DNA from: Mangrovicoccus sp049603835
Lineage (GTDB): Bacteria; Pseudomonadota; Alphaproteobacteria; Rhodobacterales; Rhodobacteraceae
Direction of reading: 5' to 3'
Assembly (NCBI GenBank): GCA_049603835.1
Contig: JBMYSZ010000016.1
Location: 21,309-85,308, forward strand
Length of the DNA stretch: 64,000 nt
Positions 32,337-42,011 of this stretch are shown one piece after another. Position numbers and translations under genes: made by a program. Numbering within the stretch: the stretch's first letter is position 1; the number at the start of each line of letters is the position of its first letter. The notes under the pieces are model-generated. The model ran no database searches. It was not told the DNA's origin and was given only the letters and a program-made list of their open reading frames with translations.

Positions 32337-34796
32337 GTGACGACTTTCAAACTTCCGATTGACGAGGCCCTGCCCGACCTATTGGCAGCGCTCGCCGCCG
32401 AAGGGCGCGCCGTGCTGCAAGCCCCGCCTGGAGCCGGCAAAACCACCCGAGTACCGCTGGCGCTTTTGGAGGCTGGCGCGCCAGGCCGTATCGTGATGCT
32501 AGAGCCGCGCCGCTTGGCCGCCCGCGCCAGTGCCGAGCGCATGGCCGAAAGCCTGGGCGAGCCGGTGGGTCAGACGGTGGGCTATCGGGTGCGCGGCGAT
32601 AGTAAAATCTCGGCGGCAACGCGGATCGAAGTGGTGACCGAAGGCATTCTGACCCGGCAAATCCAGTCAGACCCAGAGCTGCCCGGCATTTCGCATCTGA
32701 TTTTCGACGAATTCCATGAACGCAGTTTGCAAGCCGATCTGGGCCTCGCCTTTGCCTGGGAGGTGCGCCAGACCCTGCGCGAGGATCTGCAGCTTGTGGT
32801 TATGTCGGCGACTTTGGATGCCGAACCCGTGGCGGCTTTGCTCGACCAGGCGCCTGTGATCACATCTGAGGGCCGGGCCTTTCCGGTGGAAACCCGCTGG
32901 CTGCCCCGCCCGCGCGCGAAAACCGAGCGGCTGGAAACGGCTGTGAGTGAGCTGGTGCTAGAGGCTTTGACCGAAAGCGAAGGCGGTATGCTGGTCTTTC
33001 TGCCTGGCGAAGGCGAAATTCGCCGGGTCCAGGCGAAACTTGAGGGGCGTTTGCCCAAAAATACTCTGCTTCTGCCGCTTTTTGGCGCTATGAAACTGGG
33101 CGACCAGCGTGCAGCGATTGCCCCTGCACCAAAAGGTCAGCGCAAAATCGTGCTGGCCACGGCCATCGCCGAGACCTCGCTTACCATCCAAGATGTGCGG
33201 GTGGTGGTGGATGCGGGCCTGGCGCGGCGGGCGCGGTTCGATCCCAATTCCGGCATGTCGCGCCTGGTGACCGAGCGTGTCACTCGCGCCGAAGCAACCC
33301 AGCGGCAGGGCCGGGCCGGGCGTGTGGCGCCAGGGGTCTGTTACCGGCTGTGGGCCAAGGCCGAGGAAGGCGCCTTGCAGGCATTCCCACCGCCTGAAAT
33401 TGCCCGCGCCGATCTGACCGGCCTGGCGCTTGAGCTGGCAAATTGGGGCAGCGCGCCCGAAGAACTGGCCTTTCTAACGCCACCACCTGAGGGCAGTTTG
33501 GCCGAGGCACAAAATCTGCTAACTAGTCTCGGGGCTTTGGACGCTTCGGGCCGGATCACCGCCCATGGTCGCGATCTTGCCGCCCTGCCCCTACATCCCC
33601 GCCTGGCGCATATGCTGAGCCGCGCGGGCCGCCAAGCAGCGGATCTGGCAGCACTTTTGGCCGATCGCGATCCATTGCGCGGCGGTGGCACGGATCTGCG
33701 CCTGCGCTTATCTGCCCTGCGCGACCCCAAAGTCTTTGCCGCTGAGCAACGCCTACCGCTGGATCGTCAGGGGCTTGACCGGATCCGTGCCGAGGCCCGC
33801 CGCCTGAGCAAACTTGCGCCGAAATCTACTGCGCCGCTCTCCCCTGGCGCCATGGCGGCGCTGGCTTATCCCGACCGGATAGGTCTGCGGCGCAAAGGCG
33901 ATGCGCCGCGATGGGTGCTGTCGGGCGGACGCGGGGCCGAGATGGAGGCTGGGGATGCTCTGGCCGGGGCGCGGCTGATTGTGGCCACGGATCTTGATGG
34001 CGCCGGGCGCGAGGCACGGATTCGCCAGGCTGTGAATGTCAGCGAGGCGGAGCTACGCGAGCTTTTCGCCGATCAGATTGAAATGGTGGAGTTTTGCGAC
34101 TGGTCAAAGCGCGATCGCAAGATCCTGGCCCGTCGCCAAGAGCGCCTGGGCGCGCTGACCTTGTCGGATCAGATCTGGCGTGAGGCCCCGCCCGAAGCCT
34201 TTGCCGAAGCCGCCTTAATCGGCTTACGCGATTTGGGGCTACAGGCGCTGAAACCCTCAAAGGCCTTTGACCTGGTCCGCGCCCGCCTAGGCTTAGCCCG
34301 CAATGAGGCGCCCGACCTGCCCGACCCATCCGAAGAGGCCTTGCTGCTCGAGGCCGAAGACTGGCTGCTGCCGCATCTGACCGGCATCAGAAATGCCGCG
34401 GACCTCAAAGGCTTCGACCCGGCCTCGGCGCTGAGCCAAAGGCTAAGCTGGAACCAGGTGCAGCAGCTCGACCGGATCGCGCCGCCACAATATACCTCGC
34501 CCCTGGGGCGCAAAATCGCCATTGATTATAGCGGCGAAAACCCAGAGATCACTCTGCGCCTACAAGAGCTTTTCGGTGAAACCCGCCATCCCAGCATCGG
34601 CGGGCGGCCGCTGCGGATCACCATGCTTTCGCCCGGCGGCAAACCGGTGCAGACGACCATGGATTTGCCGGGCTTTTGGACCTCTAGCTATGCGGATGTG
34701 CGCAAGGATATGCGCGGGCGCTATCCCAAACATCCCTGGCCCGAAGACCCTACCCAAGCCGATCCGACCCTGCGCGCAAAGCCGCGCGGACAGTGA
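32337..34796 (+). CDS. hrpB: ATP-dependent helicase HrpB (DEAH-box)
   Basis: 819 residues, full length. Walker A APPGAGKTTRVP (29-40), Walker B IFDEFHERS (DEFH in place of DEAH, as in the family), the motif III SAT in VMSATLDA, and motif VI QRQGRAGRVAPGVCYRLW. The C-terminal half carries the helicase-associated domain and the HrpB C-terminal domain. The GTG start lies six bases past the DUF3108 gene, so they are probably co-transcribed. The physiological role of HrpB remains unclear; it is an RNA-helicase-like protein. Confidence 0.95.
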   Translation: MTTFKLPIDEALPDLLAALAAEGRAVLQAPPGAGKTTRVPLALLEAGAPGRIVMLEPRRLAARASAERMAESLGEPVGQTVGYRVRGDSKISAATRIEVVTEGILTRQIQSDPELPGISHLIFDEFHERSLQADLGLAFAWEVRQTLREDLQLVVMSATLDAEPVAALLDQAPVITSEGRAFPVETRWLPRPRAKTERLETAVSELVLEALTESEGGMLVFLPGEGEIRRVQAKLEGRLPKNTLLLPLFGAMKLGDQRAAIAPAPKGQRKIVLATAIAETSLTIQDVRVVVDAGLARRARFDPNSGMSRLVTERVTRAEATQRQGRAGRVAPGVCYRLWAKAEEGALQAFPPPEIARADLTGLALELANWGSAPEELAFLTPPPEGSLAEAQNLLTSLGALDASGRITAHGRDLAALPLHPRLAHMLSRAGRQAADLAALLADRDPLRGGGTDLRLRLSALRDPKVFAAEQRLPLDRQGLDRIRAEARRLSKLAPKSTAPLSPGAMAALAYPDRIGLRRKGDAPRWVLSGGRGAEMEAGDALAGARLIVATDLDGAGREARIRQAVNVSEAELRELFADQIEMVEFCDWSKRDRKILARRQERLGALTLSDQIWREAPPEAFAEAALIGLRDLGLQALKPSKAFDLVRARLGLARNEAPDLPDPSEEALLLEAEDWLLPHLTGIRNAADLKGFDPASALSQRLSWNQVQQLDRIAPPQYTSPLGRKIAIDYSGENPEITLRLQELFGETRHPSIGGRPLRITMLSPGGKPVQTTMDLPGFWTSSYADVRKDMRGRYPKHPWPEDPTQADPTLRAKPRGQ

Positions 34797-34986
34797 ATTG
34801 CTGGCCCGGCAGCTTAATTCCCGCGCCTTTCGATGAATTTCTAGGCGAGAACGCCGGTTTCTTGCGGCTGGGCGGCATTGCATTCAAAAACCACGCTGCA
34901 ACCGCAGCAACTCATACTACCTTAGTCGAATAGAAAGGGGGGATCTCTGCCGGCGCAGGCGTCAGGCCAAAACAGGAGTACCGCCC

Positions 34987-35457
34987 ATGACAGAGCTTCT
35001 GATCGCTCTTTTGGCTTGGATCGGCGCCAATTCCCCCTATGAAACCGCAGAGATCCCCCTGCCCCAGGTCATCCCTATGACCCCCGCTGAAATTACCGCT
35101 GAATTCTATTCCGCCGCCCAAGCCCCGCCCGCGAATACCGCGCCAGAGATCGACCCGCGGATTTTGGGGCTTTATGATATGACGGGCGATGGGCGGATTT
35201 TTATCATCGCGCCGGAATTAACCGATGGGGTGCAGCCCGGCGAGGATCCGCTAGAGAACCCGATTTTCCAAGAGCGGCTGCTGCATGAGCTGGTGCATCA
35301 TGTGCAGCATCAGACCGGTGCTTATGACGGGTTTCTTTGCCAAGCTCAGGGAGAGGCGGATGCCTATATGCTGGGCGGGCTCTATCTGGCCCGCCGCCAT
35401 GTGAGCGACCCGCTGCCCAACCGGCATTTCTGGGCGCGGATTTATAGCCGTTGCTGA
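34987..35457 (+). CDS. DUF6647-type protein with HExxH motif
   Basis: 156 residues, with CAGGAG before the ATG. The N-terminus is weakly hydrophobic (ELLIALLAWIGANS) and may be an anchor or a poor signal. The motif LLHELVHHVQHQTG (about residues 98-111) provides HExxH plus further His, and the downstream CQAQGEADAYMLGGLYL supplies possible Glu ligands, as in small gluzincin-like metallopeptidases. Proteolysis has not been shown for the family as far as I know. Confidence 0.7.
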   Translation: MTELLIALLAWIGANSPYETAEIPLPQVIPMTPAEITAEFYSAAQAPPANTAPEIDPRILGLYDMTGDGRIFIIAPELTDGVQPGEDPLENPIFQERLLHELVHHVQHQTGAYDGFLCQAQGEADAYMLGGLYLARRHVSDPLPNRHFWARIYSRC

Positions 35458-35461
35458 GCCC

Positions 35462-36388
35462 TTAGAGCCCCAAACACCAACGCATCACGGCCTTTTGCGC
35501 ATGTAGGCGGTTCTCAGCCTCGTCAAACACCACTGATTGCGGCCCATCCATCACCGGATCAGTGACTTCTTCGCCGCGATGCGCGGGCAGGCAATGCATG
35601 AACAAGGCCTCAGGTGCCGCATGGGTCATCAGTGACGGGTTTACCTGGAAGGGCGCGAGCAGCTTGTGGCGGCTATCGCGCGCCTCCGCTGCGTCATGCA
35701 TCGACATCCAAGTATCCGTCACGACCAGATCGGCCCCCGTCACCCCGGTGCGCGCATCGCGCGTGATGGTGATCTCAGCCCCCTGTTCCCGCGCCAATGC
35801 CACATATTCAGGGTCCGGGTCCATTTCCGCGGGCCCAGCAAAGGTCAGGTCAAACCCGAATTGCCCCGCCGCATGCAGGAAAGAGGCGCAGACATTATTA
35901 CCATCGCCGAGCCAAGTGACCTTGCGGCCTTTGATCGGACCGCGATGTTCCTCATAAGTCAGGATATCGGCCATAATCTGGCAAGGATGGCTGCGATCGG
36001 TCAGGCCATTGATCACCGGCACAGTCGCATATTCAGCGAGCTCTAGCAGTGTGTCCTCGGCAAAGGTGCGGATCATGATCAGATCCACGTAGCGCGACAG
36101 CACCCGTGCCGTATCGGCAATGCTTTCCCCATGGCCCAGCTGCATTTCGCTGCCCGACAGGACCAAAGACTGCCCGCCCAGCTGGCGCACCCCCACATCG
36201 AAACTCACACGAGTTCGGGTAGAGGGCTTTTCGAAAACCAGCGCCACCATTTGCCCGGCCAAAGGCTGATCCGCGTCAAGAGCGGCCTTTGGCTGGCCTT
36301 TGCGCGCCTCTTTCATCGCCTGCGCCTGGGTCAGGATACCCCGCAGCTCTGCAGGGTCGATTTTGTGAATATCTAGGAAATCAGGCAT
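35462..36388 (-). CDS. argF: Ornithine carbamoyltransferase
   Basis: 308 residues. The carbamoyl-phosphate motif STRTR is at 56-60, HPCQIMAD follows, and the ornithine/catalytic loop MHCLPAHRGEEV is near the C-terminus. It forms citrulline from ornithine and carbamoyl phosphate in arginine synthesis. It is the second gene of an argD-argF unit, 28 bases downstream of argD. Confidence 0.97.
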   Translation of the reverse strand: MPDFLDIHKIDPAELRGILTQAQAMKEARKGQPKAALDADQPLAGQMVALVFEKPSTRTRVSFDVGVRQLGGQSLVLSGSEMQLGHGESIADTARVLSRYVDLIMIRTFAEDTLLELAEYATVPVINGLTDRSHPCQIMADILTYEEHRGPIKGRKVTWLGDGNNVCASFLHAAGQFGFDLTFAGPAEMDPDPEYVALAREQGAEITITRDARTGVTGADLVVTDTWMSMHDAAEARDSRHKLLAPFQVNPSLMTHAAPEALFMHCLPAHRGEEVTDPVMDGPQSVVFDEAENRLHAQKAVMRWCLGL

Positions 36389-36416
36389 CGTCTTTACCTT
36401 TTATCGCCCAATGGGC

Positions 36417-37601
36417 CTAGGCCGCCGCCGCAGCCGTAACCCGAACCGCCGCGCGGTCGAGCCGGGCCAGGGCCTCAGCAATATCTTCGTCAGTGAGGTT
36501 CAAAGGCGGCAAGAGACGGGCCACATCCTCCGCCGCAGGGACGAGCAGCACCAGCTCTTCGATCCCGGCTGCGATCAGCTCTGCCACCGGCTTTTTACAT
36601 TTCAGCCCAAGCATCAGGCCAGAGCCGCGCAGCTCTTCAAACAGATCCGGATGCGCCGCGATAAGTCCCTCTAGACCCTGACGCAAGGCACCTGATCTGC
36701 GAGAGATCTCGTCCAAAAATGCAGGTTCGGCCACGATATCCAGCAATTTCGCTCCAATCGCACAGCCCAGCGGATTGCCGCCATAAGTCGAACCATGGGT
36801 GCCACGGGTCATGCCAGAAGCAGCATTTTCCGTCGCCAGCACCGCGCCCAGCGGGAAGCCACCGCCGATGCCTTTGGCCACCATCATAATATCGGGGGTG
36901 ATTCCCGCCCATTCATGCGCGAAAAGCTTGCCCGTCCGACCCATACCGCATTGCACTTCATCCAGGATCAGCAAAGCACCGGTTTCATTGCACAGATCCC
37001 GCAGCCCTTTGAGGCATTGATCCGGCAGAGCGCGAATCCCGCCCTCGCCCTGGATCGGTTCCACGATAATCGCCGCAGTTTGGTCGCCAATCGCAGCCCG
37101 CAGCGCGTCGTGATCGCCAAAGGGAAGGCTCACAAAGCCCGGCATCAAAGGACCGAATCCCTCGACCATCTTGGCCGAGCCCGCAGCAGCAATCGCCCCG
37201 GTAGAGCGGCCATGGAAACAGCCCTCGAAGGTCACGATTTCGATCCGCTCTGGCTGGCCCTTATCGGACCAGTATTTCCGCGCCATTTTGATCGCCAGCT
37301 CGGCTGATTCGGTGCCGGAATTGGTGAAAAACACCGTATCGGCGAAAGTCAGCTCCACCAGCTTATCAGCTAGCGCCCGCTGTTCGGGAATCTCATAGAG
37401 ATTGGACACATGCCACAGCTTGCCCGCCTGCTCGGTCAAAACCGCGACCAGGTCAGGATTTGCATGGCCCAGAGCATTCACCGCGATACCGGCGCCCAGA
37501 TCCAAGAAATGTCGGCCATCCGCCTCTTGCAACCAAGAGCCTTCGCCCGAGACAAAGCTCAAAGGCGTGCGCGCATAGCTTGGCAGAAGGGAAGAGATCA
37601 T
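36417..37601 (-). CDS. argD: Acetylornithine (and succinylornithine) aminotransferase
   Basis: 394 residues, a class III PLP aminotransferase. Key features: NSGTESAELAIKMAR, FHGRSTGAIAAAG, LILDEVQCGMGRTGKLFAHEW and the PLP lysine in MVAKGIGGGFPLGAV. The order argD-argF and close spacing support arginine synthesis over other class III roles. No ARG-box-like repeat is obvious in the roughly 200 bases upstream. Confidence 0.95.
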   Translation of the reverse strand: MISSLLPSYARTPLSFVSGEGSWLQEADGRHFLDLGAGIAVNALGHANPDLVAVLTEQAGKLWHVSNLYEIPEQRALADKLVELTFADTVFFTNSGTESAELAIKMARKYWSDKGQPERIEIVTFEGCFHGRSTGAIAAAGSAKMVEGFGPLMPGFVSLPFGDHDALRAAIGDQTAAIIVEPIQGEGGIRALPDQCLKGLRDLCNETGALLILDEVQCGMGRTGKLFAHEWAGITPDIMMVAKGIGGGFPLGAVLATENAASGMTRGTHGSTYGGNPLGCAIGAKLLDIVAEPAFLDEISRRSGALRQGLEGLIAAHPDLFEELRGSGLMLGLKCKKPVAELIAAGIEELVLLVPAAEDVARLLPPLNLTDEDIAEALARLDRAAVRVTAAAAA

Positions 37602-37803
37602 CGGATCGGTCCTTTATCAGAGCCCCTTGGGTGCCTTAGGGGCGGTCAACTGTCAATGAGAAGTGGAAAAATCTGGGCAATAGAGCCCATGCGCGGACTG
37701 AAAGATCAGCCGCGTCGGCGTCGGATTACGATATGTGCCTGTTTTTCCATGCCCTGCGCCTAGCCCAAAGTCGCAGCGGAGGCCAGGGCAAAAGCGCTGA
37801 TGC

Positions 37804-38607
37804 TTAGGATTTAAGCCGATAGCCCGTTCTAAACCAGCGCCAGCAGAGCGAAATCACCAGCGCGCAAGAGAGGCTACAGACAAAAAGCCCGATCCAAGGC
37901 GAACTATCAGACACCCCCAAAATCCCGAACCGCACCCCGTCAATCAGATAGAAGAACGGGTTGATATGGCTGAGTGTTTGCATCACCGGCGGCAGGGCCT
38001 CTACTGAATAAAAGGTGCCAGATAGGAAGGATAGCGGTGTGATCACAAAATTGGTCAGGGTCGCGAGCTGGTCGAATTTATTGGCAAAGATCGCGCCAAC
38101 AATGCCCAATGCCCCCATCAGCAGCGCGCCTAGGACCAAGAACACCAAAACCCAAAGCGGATGCGCCATGCCTGTTCCCAAAAACAGCACCATCAGCGCC
38201 AGAACCGGCAGCGCCACAAACAGTCCGCGCCCCAGCCCACCTGCCAGATAGCCCACCAGCATTTCCCCGGCACTTAAAGGCGGCATCAGCGTATCGACGA
38301 TATTGCCCTGAAGCTTGGCGACGAGAATCGAACTTGATGTATTGCCGAAAGCATTCTGAATCACCGTCATCATCATAATGCCTGGCGCGATGAAATGCAG
38401 GAAGGGCACGCCCATCACATCACCGCGCTTGGACCCGATCGCCAGGCTAAAGACCGACAAAAACAGCCCCGCCGTAATCAGCGGCGCCAGCAAAGTTTGC
38501 GACCAAATCGCTAAGAATCGCAGATTTTCGCGCCGGGCTAAGGTCCATGTGCCCAGCCAATTTACTCGGCCAAAGCGGCGCACGCCCATTTCACTTGTAT
38601 CTGTCAT
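37804..38607 (-). CDS. ABC-2 type transporter permease
   Basis: 267 residues with six predicted membrane helices. The cytoplasmic N-terminus GRVNWLGTWTLARRENLRFL precedes the first helix. The ABC-2 signature region NIVDTLMPPLSAGEMLVGYLAGG is near residue 120, and the conserved segment SFLSGTFYSVEALPPVMQTLSHINPFFYLIDGVR is near 200-235 (split by the membrane edge). It is related to YadH and to polysaccharide or drug exporters. No ATPase gene is adjacent on either side, so its partner is encoded elsewhere. Confidence 0.9.
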   Translation of the reverse strand: MTDTSEMGVRRFGRVNWLGTWTLARRENLRFLAIWSQTLLAPLITAGLFLSVFSLAIGSKRGDVMGVPFLHFIAPGIMMMTVIQNAFGNTSSSILVAKLQGNIVDTLMPPLSAGEMLVGYLAGGLGRGLFVALPVLALMVLFLGTGMAHPLWVLVFLVLGALLMGALGIVGAIFANKFDQLATLTNFVITPLSFLSGTFYSVEALPPVMQTLSHINPFFYLIDGVRFGILGVSDSSPWIGLFVCSLSCALVISLCWRWFRTGYRLKS

Positions 38608-38732
38608 AGTTAGATTCGGCCCGATACCTTGTTTCCCTGCGATTTGAGGCGTAAGTTAATGTCTCGGTCGGCAAAGCCAAGCTATGTTGCACCGCGTAAG
38701 CCCAAAAAAAGGCCTCCAGAAAAGGAACGGAA

Positions 38733-39326
38733 ATGTCCTGGACCGAAGAGCGTGTCGAGATCCTTAAGAAAATGTGGGCGGAAGGCCAGAGTGCCAGCCA
38801 GATCGCCAAGGAGCTTGGCGGTGTCACCCGGAATGCGGTGATCGGGAAAGTGCATCGCTTGGGGCTTTCGAACCGGGCCACCTCTCCGGCTGCCAAAGCC
38901 GCAGAGCCTGAAAAAACCGCAGCACCGGCTGACCCAAAACCGGTCAGCGCAGCGGCGAATGACCCGTCCCCAGTGGCAGAGGCCAAAACCGCAGAGCCCC
39001 CGGCGCGCGAACCGATCACTTCGGTGAAAATTCCTGTGCCTACCCGCAAGGCGATTGTGCCTGCTGGCCAACCTTTGCCGCCGCAGCCCTCGCCGAATGA
39101 AATCAGCCCCGAAGCGCTGGCCTCTCAGCGCGAAGTGGAAAAGCACGCCAAAAAGCTGAGCTTGATGGAGCTGACAGAGCGGACCTGCAAATGGCCCATC
39201 GGCGACCCGGCCACGACAGACTTCTACTTCTGCGGCCTGCCCGTGCAGCAAGGCAAACCTTATTGCGAGGCGCATGTGGGCGTGGCCTTCCAGCCCATGA
39301 GCTCGCGCCGCGACCGTCGTCGCTAA
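38733..39326 (+). CDS. gcrA: GcrA cell cycle regulator
   Basis: 197 residues. The N-terminal DNA-binding domain MSWTEERVEILKKMWAEG ... VTRNAVIGKVHRLGLSNRA is diagnostic. A variable Ala/Pro/Glu-rich linker (about 50-125) precedes the conserved C-terminal domain with RTCKWPIGDPATTDFYFCG and YCEAHVGVAFQP, which binds sigma-70 domain 2. GcrA activates promoters methylated by CcrM at GANTC. It is a single-gene unit, divergent from the ABC permease. Confidence 0.96.
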   Translation: MSWTEERVEILKKMWAEGQSASQIAKELGGVTRNAVIGKVHRLGLSNRATSPAAKAAEPEKTAAPADPKPVSAAANDPSPVAEAKTAEPPAREPITSVKIPVPTRKAIVPAGQPLPPQPSPNEISPEALASQREVEKHAKKLSLMELTERTCKWPIGDPATTDFYFCGLPVQQGKPYCEAHVGVAFQPMSSRRDRRR

Positions 39327-39418
39327 TAAATTCTGTCCGCGCGTAATCTTTTGTTTTGCGCGCGGCCTCGCCTCTGCGAGAGATTGCCGGGCGGCGCATT
39401 GCCCGCTATAGCCCGGCC

Positions 39419-40819
39419 ATGTCGCAAAACCCCAGCTCCTCCCGCCCGGATCTCGCCCCTGCGCCGCAATTTGGCGGCCCGCGTTTTGATCAGCCCCGTG
39501 AGGGCCAGCCCTTGATTGGTATGGTCTCGCTTGGCTGCCCCAAAGCTTTGGTGGATAGCGAACGCATCCTGACCCGGCTGCGCGCCGAAGGCTATGGGAT
39601 TTCCCCTGATTACCAGGGCGCTGATGCGGTGATCGTGAATACTTGCGGCTTTCTCGATAGCGCCAAGGCCGAAAGCCTAGAGGCGATTGGCGAAGCCTTG
39701 GCCGAAAATGGCCGGGTGATCGTGACCGGCTGCCTTGGGGCAGAGCCCGACTATATTACCGGCGCCCATCCCAAAGTGCTGGCCGTGACCGGACCCCATC
39801 AATATGAGCAAGTGCTGGACGCGGTGCATGCGGCTGTGCCGCCGCAGCCCGACCCTTTTGTCGATCTGCTGCCGGCCAGCGCGGTTTCCCTAACCCCGCG
39901 CCATTACAGCTATCTGAAGATCTCGGAAGGCTGCAATCACAGCTGCAAATTCTGCATCATCCCAGATATGCGCGGCAAGCTTGTTTCGCGCCCCATGGCC
40001 GCCATTTTGCGCGAGGCCGAAAAGCTGGTGGAGCGCGGCGTGCAAGAACTGCTGGTGATCAGCCAGGATAGCTCTGCCTATGGGGTCGATCTGCGTGAAA
40101 AGGGCGAAAAGCGCGACCGGGCGCCGATCACGGAACTGGCCGAAGGACTGGGACAGCTGGGCGCTTGGGTCCGGCTGCATTATGTCTATCCCTACCCCCA
40201 TGTGCGCGAGCTGATCCCGCTGATGGCCGAGGGGCTGGTGCTGCCTTATCTGGATATTCCCTTCCAGCACGCCCATCCCGAGACGCTCAAACGCATGGCC
40301 CGCCCAGTGGCCGCCGCGCGCACATTGGATGAAATTGCCGCCTGGCGCCGGGATTGCCCGGATCTGACCCTGCGCTCGACCTTTATTGTCGGCTATCCAG
40401 GAGAAACCGAGGCGGAATTCCAAACCCTGCTGGATTGGCTTGACGAGGCGCAGCTCGACCGGGTTGGCTGTTTCCAATATGAAAATGTCGATGGTGCGCG
40501 GGCCAATGACCTGCCCGACCATGTCCCGGCAGAGATCAAACAAGATCGCTGGGAACGTTTCATGGAAAAGGCCCAAGCGATTTCCGAGGCGCGACTGGCA
40601 GCCAAGATCGGCACCGTCCAAGAAGTGGTGGTTGATCTAGTCGAAGATGACGCTGCGACCTGCCGCACCAAAGCCGATGCGCCAGAAATCGACGGCAATT
40701 TGTTCATCGATGAAGGCCATGAGGCGCTAAGCCCTGGCGACCGGGTCACGGTCAAAGTGGATGAGGCCAGCGATTACGATCTTTGGGGACAGATCCTGCC
40801 CGACGGGGAGGCAGGCTAA
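39419..40819 (+). CDS. rimO: Ribosomal protein S12 methylthiotransferase
   Basis: 466 residues from the ATG at 39419; the longer frame adds 21 residues without homology character. The N-terminal UPF0004 domain has C40 in MVSLGCPKALVDSE and NTCGFLDSAK, which bind one iron-sulfur cluster. The radical-SAM motif CNHSCKFC (about 172-179) binds the other. A C-terminal TRAM-like domain begins near 400. It adds a methylthio group to Asp of S12. LGCPKALVDSE separates RimO from MiaB. Confidence 0.96.
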   Translation: MSQNPSSSRPDLAPAPQFGGPRFDQPREGQPLIGMVSLGCPKALVDSERILTRLRAEGYGISPDYQGADAVIVNTCGFLDSAKAESLEAIGEALAENGRVIVTGCLGAEPDYITGAHPKVLAVTGPHQYEQVLDAVHAAVPPQPDPFVDLLPASAVSLTPRHYSYLKISEGCNHSCKFCIIPDMRGKLVSRPMAAILREAEKLVERGVQELLVISQDSSAYGVDLREKGEKRDRAPITELAEGLGQLGAWVRLHYVYPYPHVRELIPLMAEGLVLPYLDIPFQHAHPETLKRMARPVAAARTLDEIAAWRRDCPDLTLRSTFIVGYPGETEAEFQTLLDWLDEAQLDRVGCFQYENVDGARANDLPDHVPAEIKQDRWERFMEKAQAISEARLAAKIGTVQEVVVDLVEDDAATCRTKADAPEIDGNLFIDEGHEALSPGDRVTVKVDEASDYDLWGQILPDGEAG

Positions 40820-40824
40820 AACCT

Positions 40825-41547
40825 CTAGCCCCCTACCGCCTGGGTCACCGCCTGAATGCGGGACTTATTGGGCGGATGGGTCGCTAAGAAACGATCCCCC
40901 GGATCGGGAGCGCGAGTGAAATAACGCACCCCATTGATCGGGTTATAGCCCGCCTGTTTTGCGATTTGCGCCCCGAGCCGGTCGGCCTCTAGCTCATAAT
41001 CCGGGGAATAAAGCCGCCCGCCCACATAAGCGGCCTGGCGCTGCGCCTCGACGATCGCTTCCCTAGAGGCACCTACGGCCTGCGCCCCGAGCCCTGCGAT
41101 CACCGCATAAGTCACCTCTGATTGCTGGCGGCGCTTTAAATGGTCGCGGATGTGATGCGCGGCCTCATGGGACACAACCAGCGCCAATTCATCGGTATTT
41201 GCAAGACTGCGCAGCAATTCGGCCGTGACGATAATCACCGGTTGGCCAGAGCTGGTAACCGTTTGATAGGCATTCGCGGCCACACCCCGGCGCGGATCCA
41301 AGAGCGCCTGGAAATCGCAGCGTTTTTGCGGGGGCGTTGCGGCGCAGATACCGCGCGCCACAGGCATGATTTCCGCGACAACCTGGCGATACTGGGCCGG
41401 GGTCACGCCCCTGGCCGAGCTGCCCGAGCTCTGAGAGCTCTTACTAGGGGCGGGCACCCCCACCACCACCGGCCCCGGCACAGACGGCGCACAGGCCGCC
41501 AATGCCAAAGAGACCAAAACACTCAAGATAATCGAACGATACGTCAT
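40825..41547 (-). CDS. M48-family metalloprotease lipoprotein
   Basis: 240 residues. The lipobox is SLALAACAPS, so it is predicted to be lipidated at C19 in the envelope. The zinc motif is VVSHEAAHHIRDHLKRR (HExxH) near residue 130, and the downstream Glu ligand is in DYELEADRLGAQIAKQAG. This is a complete M48 (LoiP/YcaL-like) active site, in contrast with the degenerate one at 22679-23698. It probably takes part in envelope quality control. It is convergent with rimO, five bases apart. Confidence 0.9.
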   Translation of the reverse strand: MTYRSIILSVLVSLALAACAPSVPGPVVVGVPAPSKSSQSSGSSARGVTPAQYRQVVAEIMPVARGICAATPPQKRCDFQALLDPRRGVAANAYQTVTSSGQPVIIVTAELLRSLANTDELALVVSHEAAHHIRDHLKRRQQSEVTYAVIAGLGAQAVGASREAIVEAQRQAAYVGGRLYSPDYELEADRLGAQIAKQAGYNPINGVRYFTRAPDPGDRFLATHPPNKSRIQAVTQAVGG

Positions 41548-41646
41548 GTGGTCTTATTTATATGATTAACGCTGATTTGCGAAAGCCGCGGCAATAGATT
41601 TTCCGTGAATGCTGGTCAAAGAGCCGCCTGAAAGCTAGCCTTTGCC

Positions 41647-41669
41647 CTAAAGCGTATCGGGAAAAGCTA
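41647..41669. repeat. Copy 1 of a 23-bp intergenic motif
   Basis: CTAAAGCGTATCGGG followed by AAAAGCTA. It matches the element at 53589-53611 at 20 of 23 positions. It lies in the 223-base region between the M48 lipoprotein start and the next small gene. Confidence 0.5.
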
Positions 41670-41770
41670 GAGACACTGAAAAACACTTTCCGCGTTGGAG
41701 CAAAGCGCCTGGCCGCGAATAAGTGAGGAGGTGGTTTCTCGAAACGATATAAGCAGAAGCAGAGGCAAGA

Positions 41771-42010
41771 ATGTTTACAATTGAACACGGTTTTGATGCC
41801 ACAGTAATTACACTCGTCGATGAAGGCACAGACCATTTGTCGGAGGATGTGGTTGTTTCCGCCTTTGAGGACTGCGTCACCCTTAGTCAATATGACCCGT
41901 CAGGTGACTATAAGGTTATCGTCACGCTTTCGATGGCACAGCTCCGGGATTTGGGCGCGGCCTTGGATTTGCCCGAAGGGGTATATCGCCTGGCGACGGC
42001 GAAGAAATAG
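41771..42010 (+). CDS. Small acidic protein of unknown function
   Basis: 79 residues, with GAGGCAAGA before the ATG. The sequence (MFTIEHGFDATVITLVDEG, then VVVSAFEDCVTLSQYD and VIVTLSMAQLRDLGAALDLPEGVY) looks like a compact alpha/beta protein and has normal local codon use. An antisense frame at 41558-41890 is less protein-like. I do not recognise a family. It is convergent with the DUF167 gene, one base apart. Confidence 0.6.
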   Translation: MFTIEHGFDATVITLVDEGTDHLSEDVVVSAFEDCVTLSQYDPSGDYKVIVTLSMAQLRDLGAALDLPEGVYRLATAKK

Positions 42011-42011
42011 C

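Noticed and set aside
41558..41890. 110-codon minus-strand frame near 41.7 kb
   Set aside because: The plus-strand 79-residue frame has a ribosome site and more protein-like sequence; the two cannot both be well supported.
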